Source of the DNA: JAAYZQ01 sp034428935
Lineage (GTDB): Bacteria; Chloroflexota; Anaerolineae; JAAYZQ01
Reading direction: 5' to 3'
DNA length: 15,928 nt
Assembly: GCA_034428935.1 (NCBI GenBank)
Contig: DAOUHB010000046.1
Span: 1-15,928, forward strand
This document shows, in pieces, positions 5,565-12,601 of the stretch. Both the position numbers and the translations under genes were made by a program. Below the pieces are notes generated by a model that saw nothing but the letters and a program-made list of their open reading frames with translations, did no database searches and was not told where the DNA came from. The first letter of the stretch is position 1. Every line of letters begins with the position of its first letter.

Positions 5565-7616
5565 CTACTGGGCCGGTTTGTGGCACAGCAGGCACTGCTC
5601 CACGATATAGTTCACGTGGTTGCGGGGCGCCGGCTCGATGTTGCCCGCCGGATCGTGGCAGTCCAGGCAAAAGGCCTCGCGGCCGTCCACGTTGTGCGGC
5701 ACCTGGGCCGCCAGCTCCACCAGGAAGCTCGCCGACTCGACGAAACCCTCGGGCGTGTGGCAGACGTTGCAGCCACCCGGCAGGTGGTTCGGCGGCGGCT
5801 CGTGGCAGTTGGAGCACACGAACTCCAGGTCGGCATCGTCGTCCTGGTGGCACGATTCGCAAGACACCTGCAGGTGGGCGCCCTCCAGCGGCACGGGGTG
5901 CAGCTCCGGGGGCAGCGTGGCGTCGCTAAAGGTCGTCGGCACGTGGCAGTCCTCGCAGCTCGGCCCAAAGTGGGGCACGGGTGCCTCGTGGCAGTTGCCG
6001 CAGGTATACTGCAGCCCCACCACCTGCTCGGCGTGGCACGCCGTGCACGAGACCTCGGCGTGGGCGCCCTCCAGCGCGATGGGGTGCACAAAGCCGCCCA
6101 GCTCGGCCTGGTCCCAACCCATCGGCGTGTGGCAGCCTTCGCAGTTCTCGCCAAAGTGGGGCTGCGGCGCCTCGTGGCAGTTGGAGCACTCGAACTCGGG
6201 TTGGCGAACTCCCTCGTGGCAGTCGTGGCACCACACCTCGGCGTGCTGGCCCTCCAGGGGGATGGGGTGCGGGAATGCGGCGTCCAGCTCGACCTCGGGC
6301 CAGCTTTGCCCGTGGCACGACGAGTTGGCGCAAAAGCTCGAGTCGTCGGCGCCAAACTCGATCTCGCCGTGGCACTCGCTGCACGCTTCTTCCGTCGCCT
6401 GGAAGCGATGGTCGGCCATAAAGTTGGTCTCCAGGTGCGAGGCCGGCTCGGGAACCGTCCGCACCGGCATGTCGGGCGGGCGCTCGCCGGCGAGGGCCGT
6501 GATGGGGATGCTGTGACAGATGTTGCAGTGTAGCCGGATAGAGCTGCCGTCCTCGCTCAGGTGCTTCCCGTCGTGGCAGCGAAAACAGCCGGCAAAGTCC
6601 TTGTGCCCCGACTGGTTCGGAAAGTCCTGCCACGTCACGCCCGGCTCGTCAAAGACCAGCCTGTCGATCAAGCCCCGGGCCAGCTCCATGGCCTGCTCGA
6701 TCTCGGGGCGCCGTTCCTGGGCCACCTGCGGGTATTCGGCCTCGTACTGCACCCGGATCTGTTCCACCGACTGGTAGGCCTCTTCCCGGTCCGCGTAGTT
6801 GGCCGTCAGCAGGTCATCCATGTACCGCTTCACCGCGGGAAGGTTGCTGCTCAGGTCCCCCGTCGCCAGGGCGTCGTCGATCAGTTGCTCGGGCGACGAG
6901 AAGGGGTGCCCCACCCGGTTGTGGCAGTCCACGCAGTCCATTAACTGCACCTCGCTGGCGGTCAGATCCTCCTCGCTCAGCGGATTGGTGATGTCCACGT
7001 ATTCCACCGTGCGGCCATCGGGCAGCGTCGTGCGGATCCACGGGATCGAGCCGCTGCGCTCGCCGGCGCTCACGTACTCCACGGGGTTGGCGATGTGCCA
7101 GTGGATGCCCAGGCCCAGCCCGAGTGTACGGACGCCCCCCGCCGTCCTGAGGATCAGGTACACCCGCTCCAGCGTGTTCTCCTCGTCCGGCCGGTAGCCC
7201 ACGAGCTCGCGCACGGTGTCGCCATGAAACGCCGGCGGGTAATGGCACAGCTCGCACGACTCGTTGGCCGGGCGCATGGTCTCCGACTCCAGGGGCCGCT
7301 CGTACTGGTCAAAGATCACCTCGGGCAGGTGCCGGAAATGGCTCGCCTTCAGGATAATGTTCTGCAGCGTTCCCACCCGACCCATGTGGCACTCGACGCA
7401 CTTGATGCTGCCGTGGTACGAGTCCTCAAAGGCTGCGATCTCTTCGGGGTGCACGTCGTGACAAAAGTTGGCGCAGAAGGGCACGCTGTTCGAGTACTCC
7501 CACACCTGGATGGCGATGACGCCCAAGATGATGAACCCGACGACGAAGGAAAAGCCGATGAACAGGATCTGGCGAGTAGGGATTCTCCTGGCGTTCGTCT
7601 CCTTGTCCTCAGTCAC
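5565..7616 (-). CDS. 19-heme c-type cytochrome with NapC/NrfH-like membrane anchor
   Basis: A 683-aa membrane-anchored multihaem cytochrome facing the periplasm. One helix (about residues 17-38) is followed by a NapC/NirT-like start: CANFCH (CX3CH, residues 48-53) then CVECHMG (73-79), the pattern of quinol-oxidising anchors. I count 19 haem sites: 17 CX2CH, one CX3CH (Cys48) and one CX4CH (CANSSCH, 429-435). The middle (residues 130-340) is haem-poor. Residues 450-634 are three tandem modules of 61-62 residues, each HP(I/V)xLEGxH...CxxCH...CxNCHE...CxxCH. Two further sites lie near the C-terminus (Cys650, Cys675). Translation starts with GTG at 7616 after GGAGGAGGT, behind its own strong promoter (7748-7776). 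Probable role: pass electrons between quinol and a periplasmic wire; partner unknown. Confidence 0.93.
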   Translation of the reverse strand: MTEDKETNARRIPTRQILFIGFSFVVGFIILGVIAIQVWEYSNSVPFCANFCHDVHPEEIAAFEDSYHGSIKCVECHMGRVGTLQNIILKASHFRHLPEVIFDQYERPLESETMRPANESCELCHYPPAFHGDTVRELVGYRPDEENTLERVYLILRTAGGVRTLGLGLGIHWHIANPVEYVSAGERSGSIPWIRTTLPDGRTVEYVDITNPLSEEDLTASEVQLMDCVDCHNRVGHPFSSPEQLIDDALATGDLSSNLPAVKRYMDDLLTANYADREEAYQSVEQIRVQYEAEYPQVAQERRPEIEQAMELARGLIDRLVFDEPGVTWQDFPNQSGHKDFAGCFRCHDGKHLSEDGSSIRLHCNICHSIPITALAGERPPDMPVRTVPEPASHLETNFMADHRFQATEEACSECHGEIEFGADDSSFCANSSCHGQSWPEVELDAAFPHPIPLEGQHAEVWCHDCHEGVRQPEFECSNCHEAPQPHFGENCEGCHTPMGWDQAELGGFVHPIALEGAHAEVSCTACHAEQVVGLQYTCGNCHEAPVPHFGPSCEDCHVPTTFSDATLPPELHPVPLEGAHLQVSCESCHQDDDADLEFVCSNCHEPPPNHLPGGCNVCHTPEGFVESASFLVELAAQVPHNVDGREAFCLDCHDPAGNIEPAPRNHVNYIVEQCLLCHKPAQ

Positions 7617-7874
7617 GTAGACCTCCTCCTCCTGATTTCTTTGCTCTGCAACGACGTAGACGTTGGTGTGGCGAGCCTCTCGTGCGCTTCCCCGGCAGTG
7701 GACGATCGCTGTCCGCGGGGGCCCGCGTCGCCAGGGCGCACACGCTGATTATAGCCGCTGTCGCCTGGTTCGTCAACCGCGGGCCGGGCGGAAATCGGCG
7801 GCCCCGACGTCCCGTGCCTGCCCTGGCTTCTGGTTCGTCGTCACGGCCGCTATGGCCGACCAGGACATCGGAGG
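7617..7874 (-). other. Intergenic region between the two parts of the cytochrome cluster
   Basis: A 258-bp gap in an otherwise tight cluster. It holds the promoter at 7748-7776 and the ribosome site of the 19-heme gene (7617-7633). I saw no convincing ORF and no T-run terminator after the cytochrome b/c gene, so read-through from the upstream operon remains possible. Confidence 0.6.
7748..7776 (-). promoter_or_regulatory. Strong sigma70-type promoter for the 19-heme cytochrome
   Basis: On the minus strand TTGACG (7776-7771), 17 bp, TATAAT (7753-7748). Start near 7741, leader of about 125 nt. Confidence 0.8.
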
Positions 7875-9056
7875 TTACTCCTCGGGCGCGCCGAGCTCGA
7901 TCCAGTGCAGTACCAGCTCCAGCTCTTCGGGAGAAAACTGCCCCGGATGGTCGCCGCTCGATTGCCGGGTGATGAGCAGGCTGGTGTGCCCTTCGCCGCG
8001 CACGATGGCCGGGCCGCTCACACCGCCGGCCAGGGCCGCCTCGTAGGTGCGCAGGTCCAGCTCGCCCAGCGTCTCGCTTCCGCCGTGACAGTCGACGCAC
8101 TTCTGGTCCACCAGGCGCCCGATGCCCCTCTCCCAGGTCACGTCCGCCTCGGGGGGTTGGCCCGCGCCGGGCGTGCTCGTCGGCAGCACGGGCGGCACGG
8201 TCGGGAACGGCGTGGGCGTCAGGGGCGCAAAGACGACGATCTCTTCGGCCGGCGGCAGGGTGGCGATGGCCGTCTCTTCGTAGGCCACAAAGAAATAGAC
8301 CCCGACGAGCATCACGGCGGCCGCCACGGCAAAGGCCGGGACAAAGACCCGCCGCCGCCCGGCCTCGACCTCGGGCGGAGAGCGGCGCGGCGTCCGCCCG
8401 GCCTTGATGCGGGCCAGCGCCGCGGGGTGCTCGTCCTGCATCTCTTCCTCGGTGAGATACCCGGTAAAGATGCTCTTGTTGAAATGGCGCAGGTGCACGT
8501 GGTAGACGTGCCAGACGATGATGGCCAGCACGGCCAGCGTGGCTTCCAGGCCGTGGGCCACCACGGCCGCGGGGACCACGACACCGGGCAGGATCCTGGT
8601 GCTGGCGATGGGGTTCCACAGGATAAAGCCGGTGATGCCCATGACGACGGTGCCCCACACGACGGCCCAATACTCGAGCTTTTCCTCAAAGGTGTAAAAG
8701 CCCTGCTGCGGCCGCTCCTTGCGCAGGCCCAGGTTGTACGCCACGGCCTGGAGCGCGTTGCGCAGGTCCTGGACGCCGGGCAGCATGCTCATGGGCGTCC
8801 GCAGCACAAAGACGCGGTACCCCACGTGGCCCAGGTGCAAGATCGTCTCCAACATCAACACCACGGCGGCGATGCGGTGCAAGAGCCGCACGAGCTCGAT
8901 GCCGCCCAGCCCGCCGACGATGGCCTGGGCCAGGTCGGTGGCAAAATAGATCTGCACCAGGCCGGTGACGGCCAGTAGGCTGAAGCTGATGGTCAGCACC
9001 CAGTGCTCGATGCGATAGAGGACGGAAAATCGCCGGTAGCGCGCCTGTTCAGCCAT
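7875..9056 (-). CDS. Cytochrome b fused to a C-terminal monohaem cytochrome c domain
   Basis: A 393-aa inner-membrane protein. Residues 1-200 form a four-helix cytochrome b of the formate dehydrogenase gamma/Ni-hydrogenase cytochrome b type, with candidate haem b ligands His18, His60, His74/77, His168 and His183/186. A fifth helix (about 237-258) leads to a Pro/Thr linker (PTPFPTVPPVLPTSTPG, 281-297) and a c-type domain with one site, CVDCH (320-324), resembling the planctomycete-type cytochrome c domain found in fusions. Such proteins move electrons between the quinone pool and periplasmic cytochromes. The ATG at 9056 follows AAGGAG. It overlaps the stop of the upstream nonaheme gene (ATGGCTGA), so translation is coupled and the two products probably form one complex. 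Confidence 0.9.
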   Translation of the reverse strand: MAEQARYRRFSVLYRIEHWVLTISFSLLAVTGLVQIYFATDLAQAIVGGLGGIELVRLLHRIAAVVLMLETILHLGHVGYRVFVLRTPMSMLPGVQDLRNALQAVAYNLGLRKERPQQGFYTFEEKLEYWAVVWGTVVMGITGFILWNPIASTRILPGVVVPAAVVAHGLEATLAVLAIIVWHVYHVHLRHFNKSIFTGYLTEEEMQDEHPAALARIKAGRTPRRSPPEVEAGRRRVFVPAFAVAAAVMLVGVYFFVAYEETAIATLPPAEEIVVFAPLTPTPFPTVPPVLPTSTPGAGQPPEADVTWERGIGRLVDQKCVDCHGGSETLGELDLRTYEAALAGGVSGPAIVRGEGHTSLLITRQSSGDHPGQFSPEELELVLHWIELGAPEE

Positions 9057-10143
9057 TGGCCTGCTCCTTCCCCCTGCGCTCCACGAGTCGTTTCCGTGCA
9101 TCGCTGGCCACAAACAACACCATGCCCACGATGAGCACCGGGATAAAGATCTTGTAGAACAGCCCGACGAAAAAGACCAGCGGCGCGTGCTCGGGCGTGG
9201 GCCGGTAGTGGCTGATCCACGACGTGGGAAAGTTGGCCGAGGCGTCGGGATGGCACTTCTGGCAGGTGGCCAGCAGGTTCTCCTTCATCACGGCGCTCTC
9301 CGGGTCGTCGGCCTGCTTCATGTCGTGCACGCCGTGGCAGTCGACGCACACCGGCTTGTTGGTCTCCTGATCGGGCGCCGTGGCCTGGAAGAGGACCACC
9401 GTCGTGCCGTGAAAGTCGTCCACGTAGGTGTCAAACACGTCGGTGCTGATGTCGTAGCGCGCCATCATCTCTTCGTCGGCGTGGCAGTTGGCACAGATCT
9501 GCGGCGAGAAGAGGTGAAAGGAGCCCGTCCCTTCCGGGCCCTGGACGCGATGGACCTCGTGGCAGTCGACGCAGCCCGGAACGTCGGGATTGCCCTGCCC
9601 GATGAGGGCGGCGCCGTGCACGCTCCCCTTGTACAGCTCGAAAATCTGGGAATGGCACCGCTCGCACATCTGCGAGGCCCGGCTCCGCGGCGTGTCGGGC
9701 GGCATGATGTTGTGCGTCCCGTGGCAGTCGGTGCAGATGGCCGCCTGAGTATTGCCCCCGGCCAGGGCCACCTGGTGGACGCTGTCCAGGGTCGCGTCGT
9801 ACATCGGGGCGTGGCACAGCACACAAGACGAGCGGTAGCGGTCCATGGCGTACTCGCGGCGTGTCTGCGCCTGGATGGGCGGGTGGGGATATTCGACGGT
9901 GTTGGTGTGACAGTGAGCGCAGATCATGCCGGCCTGGCCGTGGACGGAATTGGCATATACCTCGCCATCCACCGTGAGGTACAGCGGCTCGCCCGAGGGC
10001 AAGGTGGTCTGCAGTCCCGGTTCTCCGTGGCAGGCAAGGCAGCCTTCGTTGCCGGTTTCCTGGGCCAGGGCCGCTGTGGCGCCAAGCAGGAACAGCACTA
10101 CGAGCACAAGTGCGCTGAAAACTGTTCGCGCGAGAGGCCTCAT
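9049..10143 (-). CDS. Nonaheme c-type cytochrome, secreted with C-terminal membrane anchor
   Basis: A 364-aa protein with a signal peptide (residues 1-27, cleavage after ALA), nine CX2CH sites (Cys35, 75, 107, 137, 160, 191, 217, 266, 294) and one C-terminal helix (about 322-346) followed by a basic tail. The body thus sits outside the membrane. Repeated phrases such as CTDCHGTHNI, SVHG and CVDCHGVHDM are typical of the doubled-CXXCH family of multihaem cytochromes. It is the first gene of the operon; its stop overlaps the start of the cytochrome b/c fusion. The ATG at 10143 is preceded by AAGGGGGAG. Likely the immediate electron acceptor or donor for the cytochrome b subunit. No catalytic site for nitrite, tetrathionate or hydroxylamine could be assigned. 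Confidence 0.93.
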   Translation of the reverse strand: MRPLARTVFSALVLVVLFLLGATAALAQETGNEGCLACHGEPGLQTTLPSGEPLYLTVDGEVYANSVHGQAGMICAHCHTNTVEYPHPPIQAQTRREYAMDRYRSSCVLCHAPMYDATLDSVHQVALAGGNTQAAICTDCHGTHNIMPPDTPRSRASQMCERCHSQIFELYKGSVHGAALIGQGNPDVPGCVDCHEVHRVQGPEGTGSFHLFSPQICANCHADEEMMARYDISTDVFDTYVDDFHGTTVVLFQATAPDQETNKPVCVDCHGVHDMKQADDPESAVMKENLLATCQKCHPDASANFPTSWISHYRPTPEHAPLVFFVGLFYKIFIPVLIVGMVLFVASDARKRLVERRGKEQANG

Positions 10144-10172
10144 CGATCTTCTCCCCCTTGAAAGGTTGCTGG

Positions 10173-10202
10173 ATTATACCCTACCCCAGCGACTATGCGC
10201 AA
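10173..10202 (-). promoter_or_regulatory. Sigma70-type promoter for the nonaheme-cytochrome b operon
   Basis: On the minus strand TTGCGC (10202-10197), 18 bp, TATAAT (10178-10173). Start near 10166, about 23 nt before the start codon. Confidence 0.72.
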
Positions 10203-10273
10203 GTTTAAAGCAGGGCGTTGCAAAGGAACCTACACCTGTCTCCTGCCATGTTTGATGGCGAGAGCTTGGTGCG

Positions 10274-10299
10274 ATTTACGTAGAAATTTCTGCTTAAAT
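10274..10299. promoter_or_regulatory. 26-bp imperfect palindrome, candidate operator between divergent promoters
   Basis: ATTTA-CGT-AGAAATTTCT-GCT-TAAAT: 22 of 26 positions are symmetric, in an AT-rich patch of a GC-rich genome. Its centre (10286/10287) is about 62 bp upstream of the expected start of the small membrane-protein gene, the spacing of class I activator sites. It is also about 120 bp upstream of the expected start of the cytochrome operon. The regulator is unknown; this is not an FNR or CRP consensus. Confidence 0.5.
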
Positions 10300-10313
10300 G
10301 AACGATTTTCGGC

Positions 10314-10342
10314 TTGACGGACCGTGCAGTGAGTGATATAAT
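10314..10342 (+). promoter_or_regulatory. Strong sigma70-type promoter for the 46-aa membrane protein
   Basis: TTGACG (10314-10319), 17 bp, TATAAT (10337-10342). Start near 10349, leader of about 100 nt. The leader can form GCTGGT/ACCAGC (10394-10399 with 10423-10428) or the competing GGTGC/GCACC hairpin (10397-10401 with 10408-10412). Confidence 0.8.
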
Positions 10343-10448
10343 GGAATAACCGGGAACGCTTTGCAGTCTCAAAACGAGGCCACACAATCTCTTGCTGGTG
10401 CATCGCAGCACCCAAGACCGGAACCAGCAGTCAAGAAGGAGGTTCACC

Positions 10449-10589
10449 ATGGGATGGCAGACGGGTATCGCCACGATGTTTGTCATGCTCGTCCTGCGGA
10501 TTGCCGTGCCCCTGGCCGTTACCTTTGCCATCGGCTATGCTCTCCGCCGCCTCGATGCCAGGTGGCAAGCACAGCAGAACTCCATCTGA
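10449..10589 (+). CDS. 46-aa single-pass membrane protein, unknown function
   Basis: A small ORF starting MGWQTGIATM, with one hydrophobic helix (about residues 7-31) and a charged tail RRLDARWQAQQ. Support for its being real: a near-perfect ribosome site AAGGAGGT five bases before the ATG, a consensus promoter 100 bp upstream and a hairpin terminator just downstream (10621-10660). It is divergent from the cytochrome operon and shares an intergenic region with it. In size and topology it recalls small accessory membrane subunits such as CcmD or CcoQ, but I see no diagnostic motif. Upstream in-frame starts (for example near 10392) lie in the leader and lack a site. Confidence 0.72.
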   Translation: MGWQTGIATMFVMLVLRIAVPLAVTFAIGYALRRLDARWQAQQNSI

Positions 10590-10620
10590 CGTCGCAAGCG
10601 AACAGCATTCGCGCAACACA

Positions 10621-10672
10621 AACGCCTGCCCGCGGCGTTGTTTCCTCGCGGACAGGCGTTCTTGGTTCTCTA
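10621..10672 (+). terminator. Hairpin terminator after the 46-aa gene
   Basis: AACGCCTG-CC-CGCG, 12-nt loop, CGCG-GA-CAGGCGTT, followed by CTTGGTTCTC. Twelve pairs around a small internal loop, moderate T content. It could also act on transcripts coming from proS on the other strand. Confidence 0.6.
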
Positions 10673-10690
10673 CAGGTCGTCGCTAACTCA

Positions 10691-10940
10691 CGATGGGCTC
10701 GTAGTAACGGCTTCAGCCGTTTCCCCACCGCACCCCCGATCTGACGATGGGTTTGTAGTAACCGCTTCAGCCGTTTCTCCACCGCACCCCCAATCTGACG
10801 ATGGGCTCGTAGTAACGGCTTCAGCCGTTTCCCCACCGCACCCCCAATCTGACGATGGGCTCGTAGTAACCGCTTCAGCCGTTTCTCCACCGCACCCCCG
10901 ATCTGACGATGGGCTCGTAGTAACGGCTTCAGCCGTTTCC
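10691..10940. repeat. 54-bp tandem repeat array, 4.6 units, with internal hairpins
   Basis: Units start at 10691, 10745, 10799, 10853 and 10907; the last is truncated after 34 bp. Each has GTAGTAACGGCTTCAGCCGT followed by a C-rich spacer. Units 1, 3 and 5 carry the perfect hairpin AACGGC-TTCA-GCCGTT. Units 2 and 4 share a C that breaks one pair and a T in CTCC, so the array alternates with a 108-bp higher-order period. The array ends 12 bp from the proS stop. It can be translated because 54 is a multiple of three, but the hairpins and the single copy at 3593-3614 argue for a non-coding element. It is not a CRISPR array: there are no unique spacers. Confidence 0.92.
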
Positions 10941-10952
10941 GTTGAGGGGCTC

Positions 10953-12395
10953 TTAGTAGGCCCGCGCCCAGTACGCCCACTCCTCGGCCGGCCGGCCGCA
11001 GACGACGCAGGCACCCGGGCCGGCGTCCTCCTGGTCCAGGGGGATGTTGCGGCTGGAGGCCTTGGTGTCCTCCTTGATCTGCGCCTCGCAGGCCGTGTCG
11101 CCACACCAGTAGGCCCGGGCCCACGCGTCGGCCACGATCTCCTTGAGGTCGTCGTAGGTGCGGGCGGTGTGGATGTTGGCGTCTCGAAAGGCCGTGGCCG
11201 TCGACAGCATGTCCGCCTGGATCACGTCCAAAGCGTTGCCCACGGCGCCGGCCAGGCCGTCCATGGGCGCCACGCTCTTGCCCGCCGAGCCGGGCACGTC
11301 GCGCCGGGCGAGGACCACCGTCTGGTTTTCGACGTCCCGCGGGCCGATCTCGATGCGCAGCGGCGCGCCCCGCAGCTCCCACTCGTTGAACTTGAAGCCG
11401 GGGGTCAGCTCCTCGCGGTCGTCGATCTTGACCCGAAAGCGTCCGCGCAGGGCCTCGCCGACCTTTTCCACGGCGGCCAGCACCCCGGCGCGCTGCTCTT
11501 CCTTGCGCCAGATGGGCACGACCACCACCTGGTGCGGCGCCAGCTTGGGCGGCAGCCTCAGCCCCTGGTCATCGCCGTGGGCCATGATGATGGCCCCCAC
11601 GATGCGCGTGCTCAGGCCCCAGCTCGTCGTCCAGCAGTACTGCAGCTCGTTGCTCCGATCCAGGTACTGGATGTCAAAGGCCCGCGCAAAGTTCTGGCCC
11701 AGGTTGTGGCTGGTGCCCGCCTGCAGCGCCCACTTGTTGCGCATCATGGCCTCGATGCTGTAGCTGGCGTCGGCCCCGGCAAACTTTTCCGTCTCGCTCT
11801 TGCGCCCCTCCACCACCGGCAGGGCCGCGTCGTTGATGGCAAAGTCGGCATACACCCCCAGCATGCGCAGCGTCTCTTCCTGGCCTTCCTCGTAGGTCGC
11901 GTGGGCCGTGTGCCCCTCCTGCCAGTAGAACTCGGCCGTGCGCAGGAACAGGCGCGTCCGCATCTCCCAGCGGACCACGTTGCCCCACTGGTTGATGAGC
12001 ACCGGCAAGTCGCGGTACGACCGGATCCACTTGGAATACATGTAGCCGATGACCGTCTCGGACGTGGGGCGCACCACCAGGGGCTCTTCCAGCTCCTTGC
12101 CGCCGCCGTGGGTCACCACGGCCAGCTCCGGGGCAAAGCCCTCCACGTGCTGGGCCTCCTTTTTCAGGAACGACATCGGGATTAACAGCGGGAACAGGGC
12201 GTTCTCGTGTCCCGTCTCCTTGAAGCGCCGGTCCAGGGCCCCCTGGATGTTCTCCCACAGGGCGGTGCCATAGGGCCGCACCACCATGCAGCCGCGCACC
12301 GGCGCGTAATCGGCCAGCTCTGCGCGCTGGACCACTTCGTTGTACCATGCCGAAAAATCCTCGCCTTGCGGCGTCAGCTTTTTTTCGTCAGCCAT
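10953..12395 (-). CDS. proS: Prolyl-tRNA synthetase, archaeal/eukaryotic type
   Basis: A 480-aa class II synthetase that charges tRNA-Pro. It lacks the editing insertion of the typical bacterial enzyme and instead has the archaeal-type layout. RPTSE lies at 109-113. The motif 2 region VRWEMRTRLFLRTAEFYWQEGHTAH (141-165, given here in two parts: VRWEMRTRLF and LRTAEFYWQEGHTAH) is followed by motif 3 GLSTRIVGAIIMAHGDD near 260-276. The anticodon-binding domain comes next, and a zinc-binding C-terminus with Cys431, Cys436, Cys463 and Cys466 ends in Tyr480. I chose the ATG at 12395, eight bases after GGAGG; a GTG at 12410 falls inside that site. Upstream 206 bp separate it from the LOG gene and contain no clear promoter. 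Confidence 0.96.
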   Translation of the reverse strand: MADEKKLTPQGEDFSAWYNEVVQRAELADYAPVRGCMVVRPYGTALWENIQGALDRRFKETGHENALFPLLIPMSFLKKEAQHVEGFAPELAVVTHGGGKELEEPLVVRPTSETVIGYMYSKWIRSYRDLPVLINQWGNVVRWEMRTRLFLRTAEFYWQEGHTAHATYEEGQEETLRMLGVYADFAINDAALPVVEGRKSETEKFAGADASYSIEAMMRNKWALQAGTSHNLGQNFARAFDIQYLDRSNELQYCWTTSWGLSTRIVGAIIMAHGDDQGLRLPPKLAPHQVVVVPIWRKEEQRAGVLAAVEKVGEALRGRFRVKIDDREELTPGFKFNEWELRGAPLRIEIGPRDVENQTVVLARRDVPGSAGKSVAPMDGLAGAVGNALDVIQADMLSTATAFRDANIHTARTYDDLKEIVADAWARAYWCGDTACEAQIKEDTKASSRNIPLDQEDAGPGACVVCGRPAEEWAYWARAY

Positions 12396-12573
12396 CTCTT
12401 TTTCCTCCACGCTGGCGTATTGTCATTGGTCTAGCGAAGCGACCTGCCCCCCCCACGGGCCCCGGCGCACCTTGCGCCTCTCCGCGGGTCCCTCGAATCG
12501 GGCAGATCTGCTCGTCGAACAAGGTCGGGGCGGGTTGGGCCGGCCCGCCGTAGGCTACCTCTTCCGTGGAATT

Positions 12574-12599
12574 CCCCTCTTCGGCCCGGCGAAGAGGGG
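12574..12599. terminator. Perfect 10-bp hairpin after the LOG-family gene
   Basis: CCCCTCTTCG-GCCCGG-CGAAGAGGGG, three bases past the stop of the LOG gene. There is no T-run on the minus strand (AATTCC follows), so termination strength is uncertain and read-through into proS is possible. Confidence 0.5.
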
Positions 12600-12601
12600 C
12601 A

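Noticed and set aside
4851..6533. 560-aa plus-strand ORF across the Nudix and 19-haem genes
   Set aside because: It is antisense to two genes with unmistakable motifs (Nudix box, repeated CxxCH) and runs through their intergenic terminator.
9049..10143. Specific enzyme such as octahaem nitrite/tetrathionate reductase or hydroxylamine oxidoreductase
   Set aside because: There is no CxxCK site, no cross-linking Tyr motif and no recognisable catalytic pocket sequence. All nine sites are plain CxxCH, which supports electron transfer only.
10691..10940. CRISPR array
   Set aside because: Whole 54-bp units are near identical with no unique spacers, and no cas genes are present.
10638..12185. 515-aa plus-strand ORF with an 18-residue repeated peptide (DDGLVVTASAVS...)
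   Set aside because: The repeat is the 54-bp hairpin array read in one frame, and the remainder is antisense to proS. The peptide repeat is a by-product of a unit length divisible by three.
12396..12601. Promoter or leader RNA for proS
   Set aside because: No -35/-10 pair with proper spacing; only short hairpins such as GGCGC/GCGCC. proS may be read from upstream or use a promoter that I cannot recognise.
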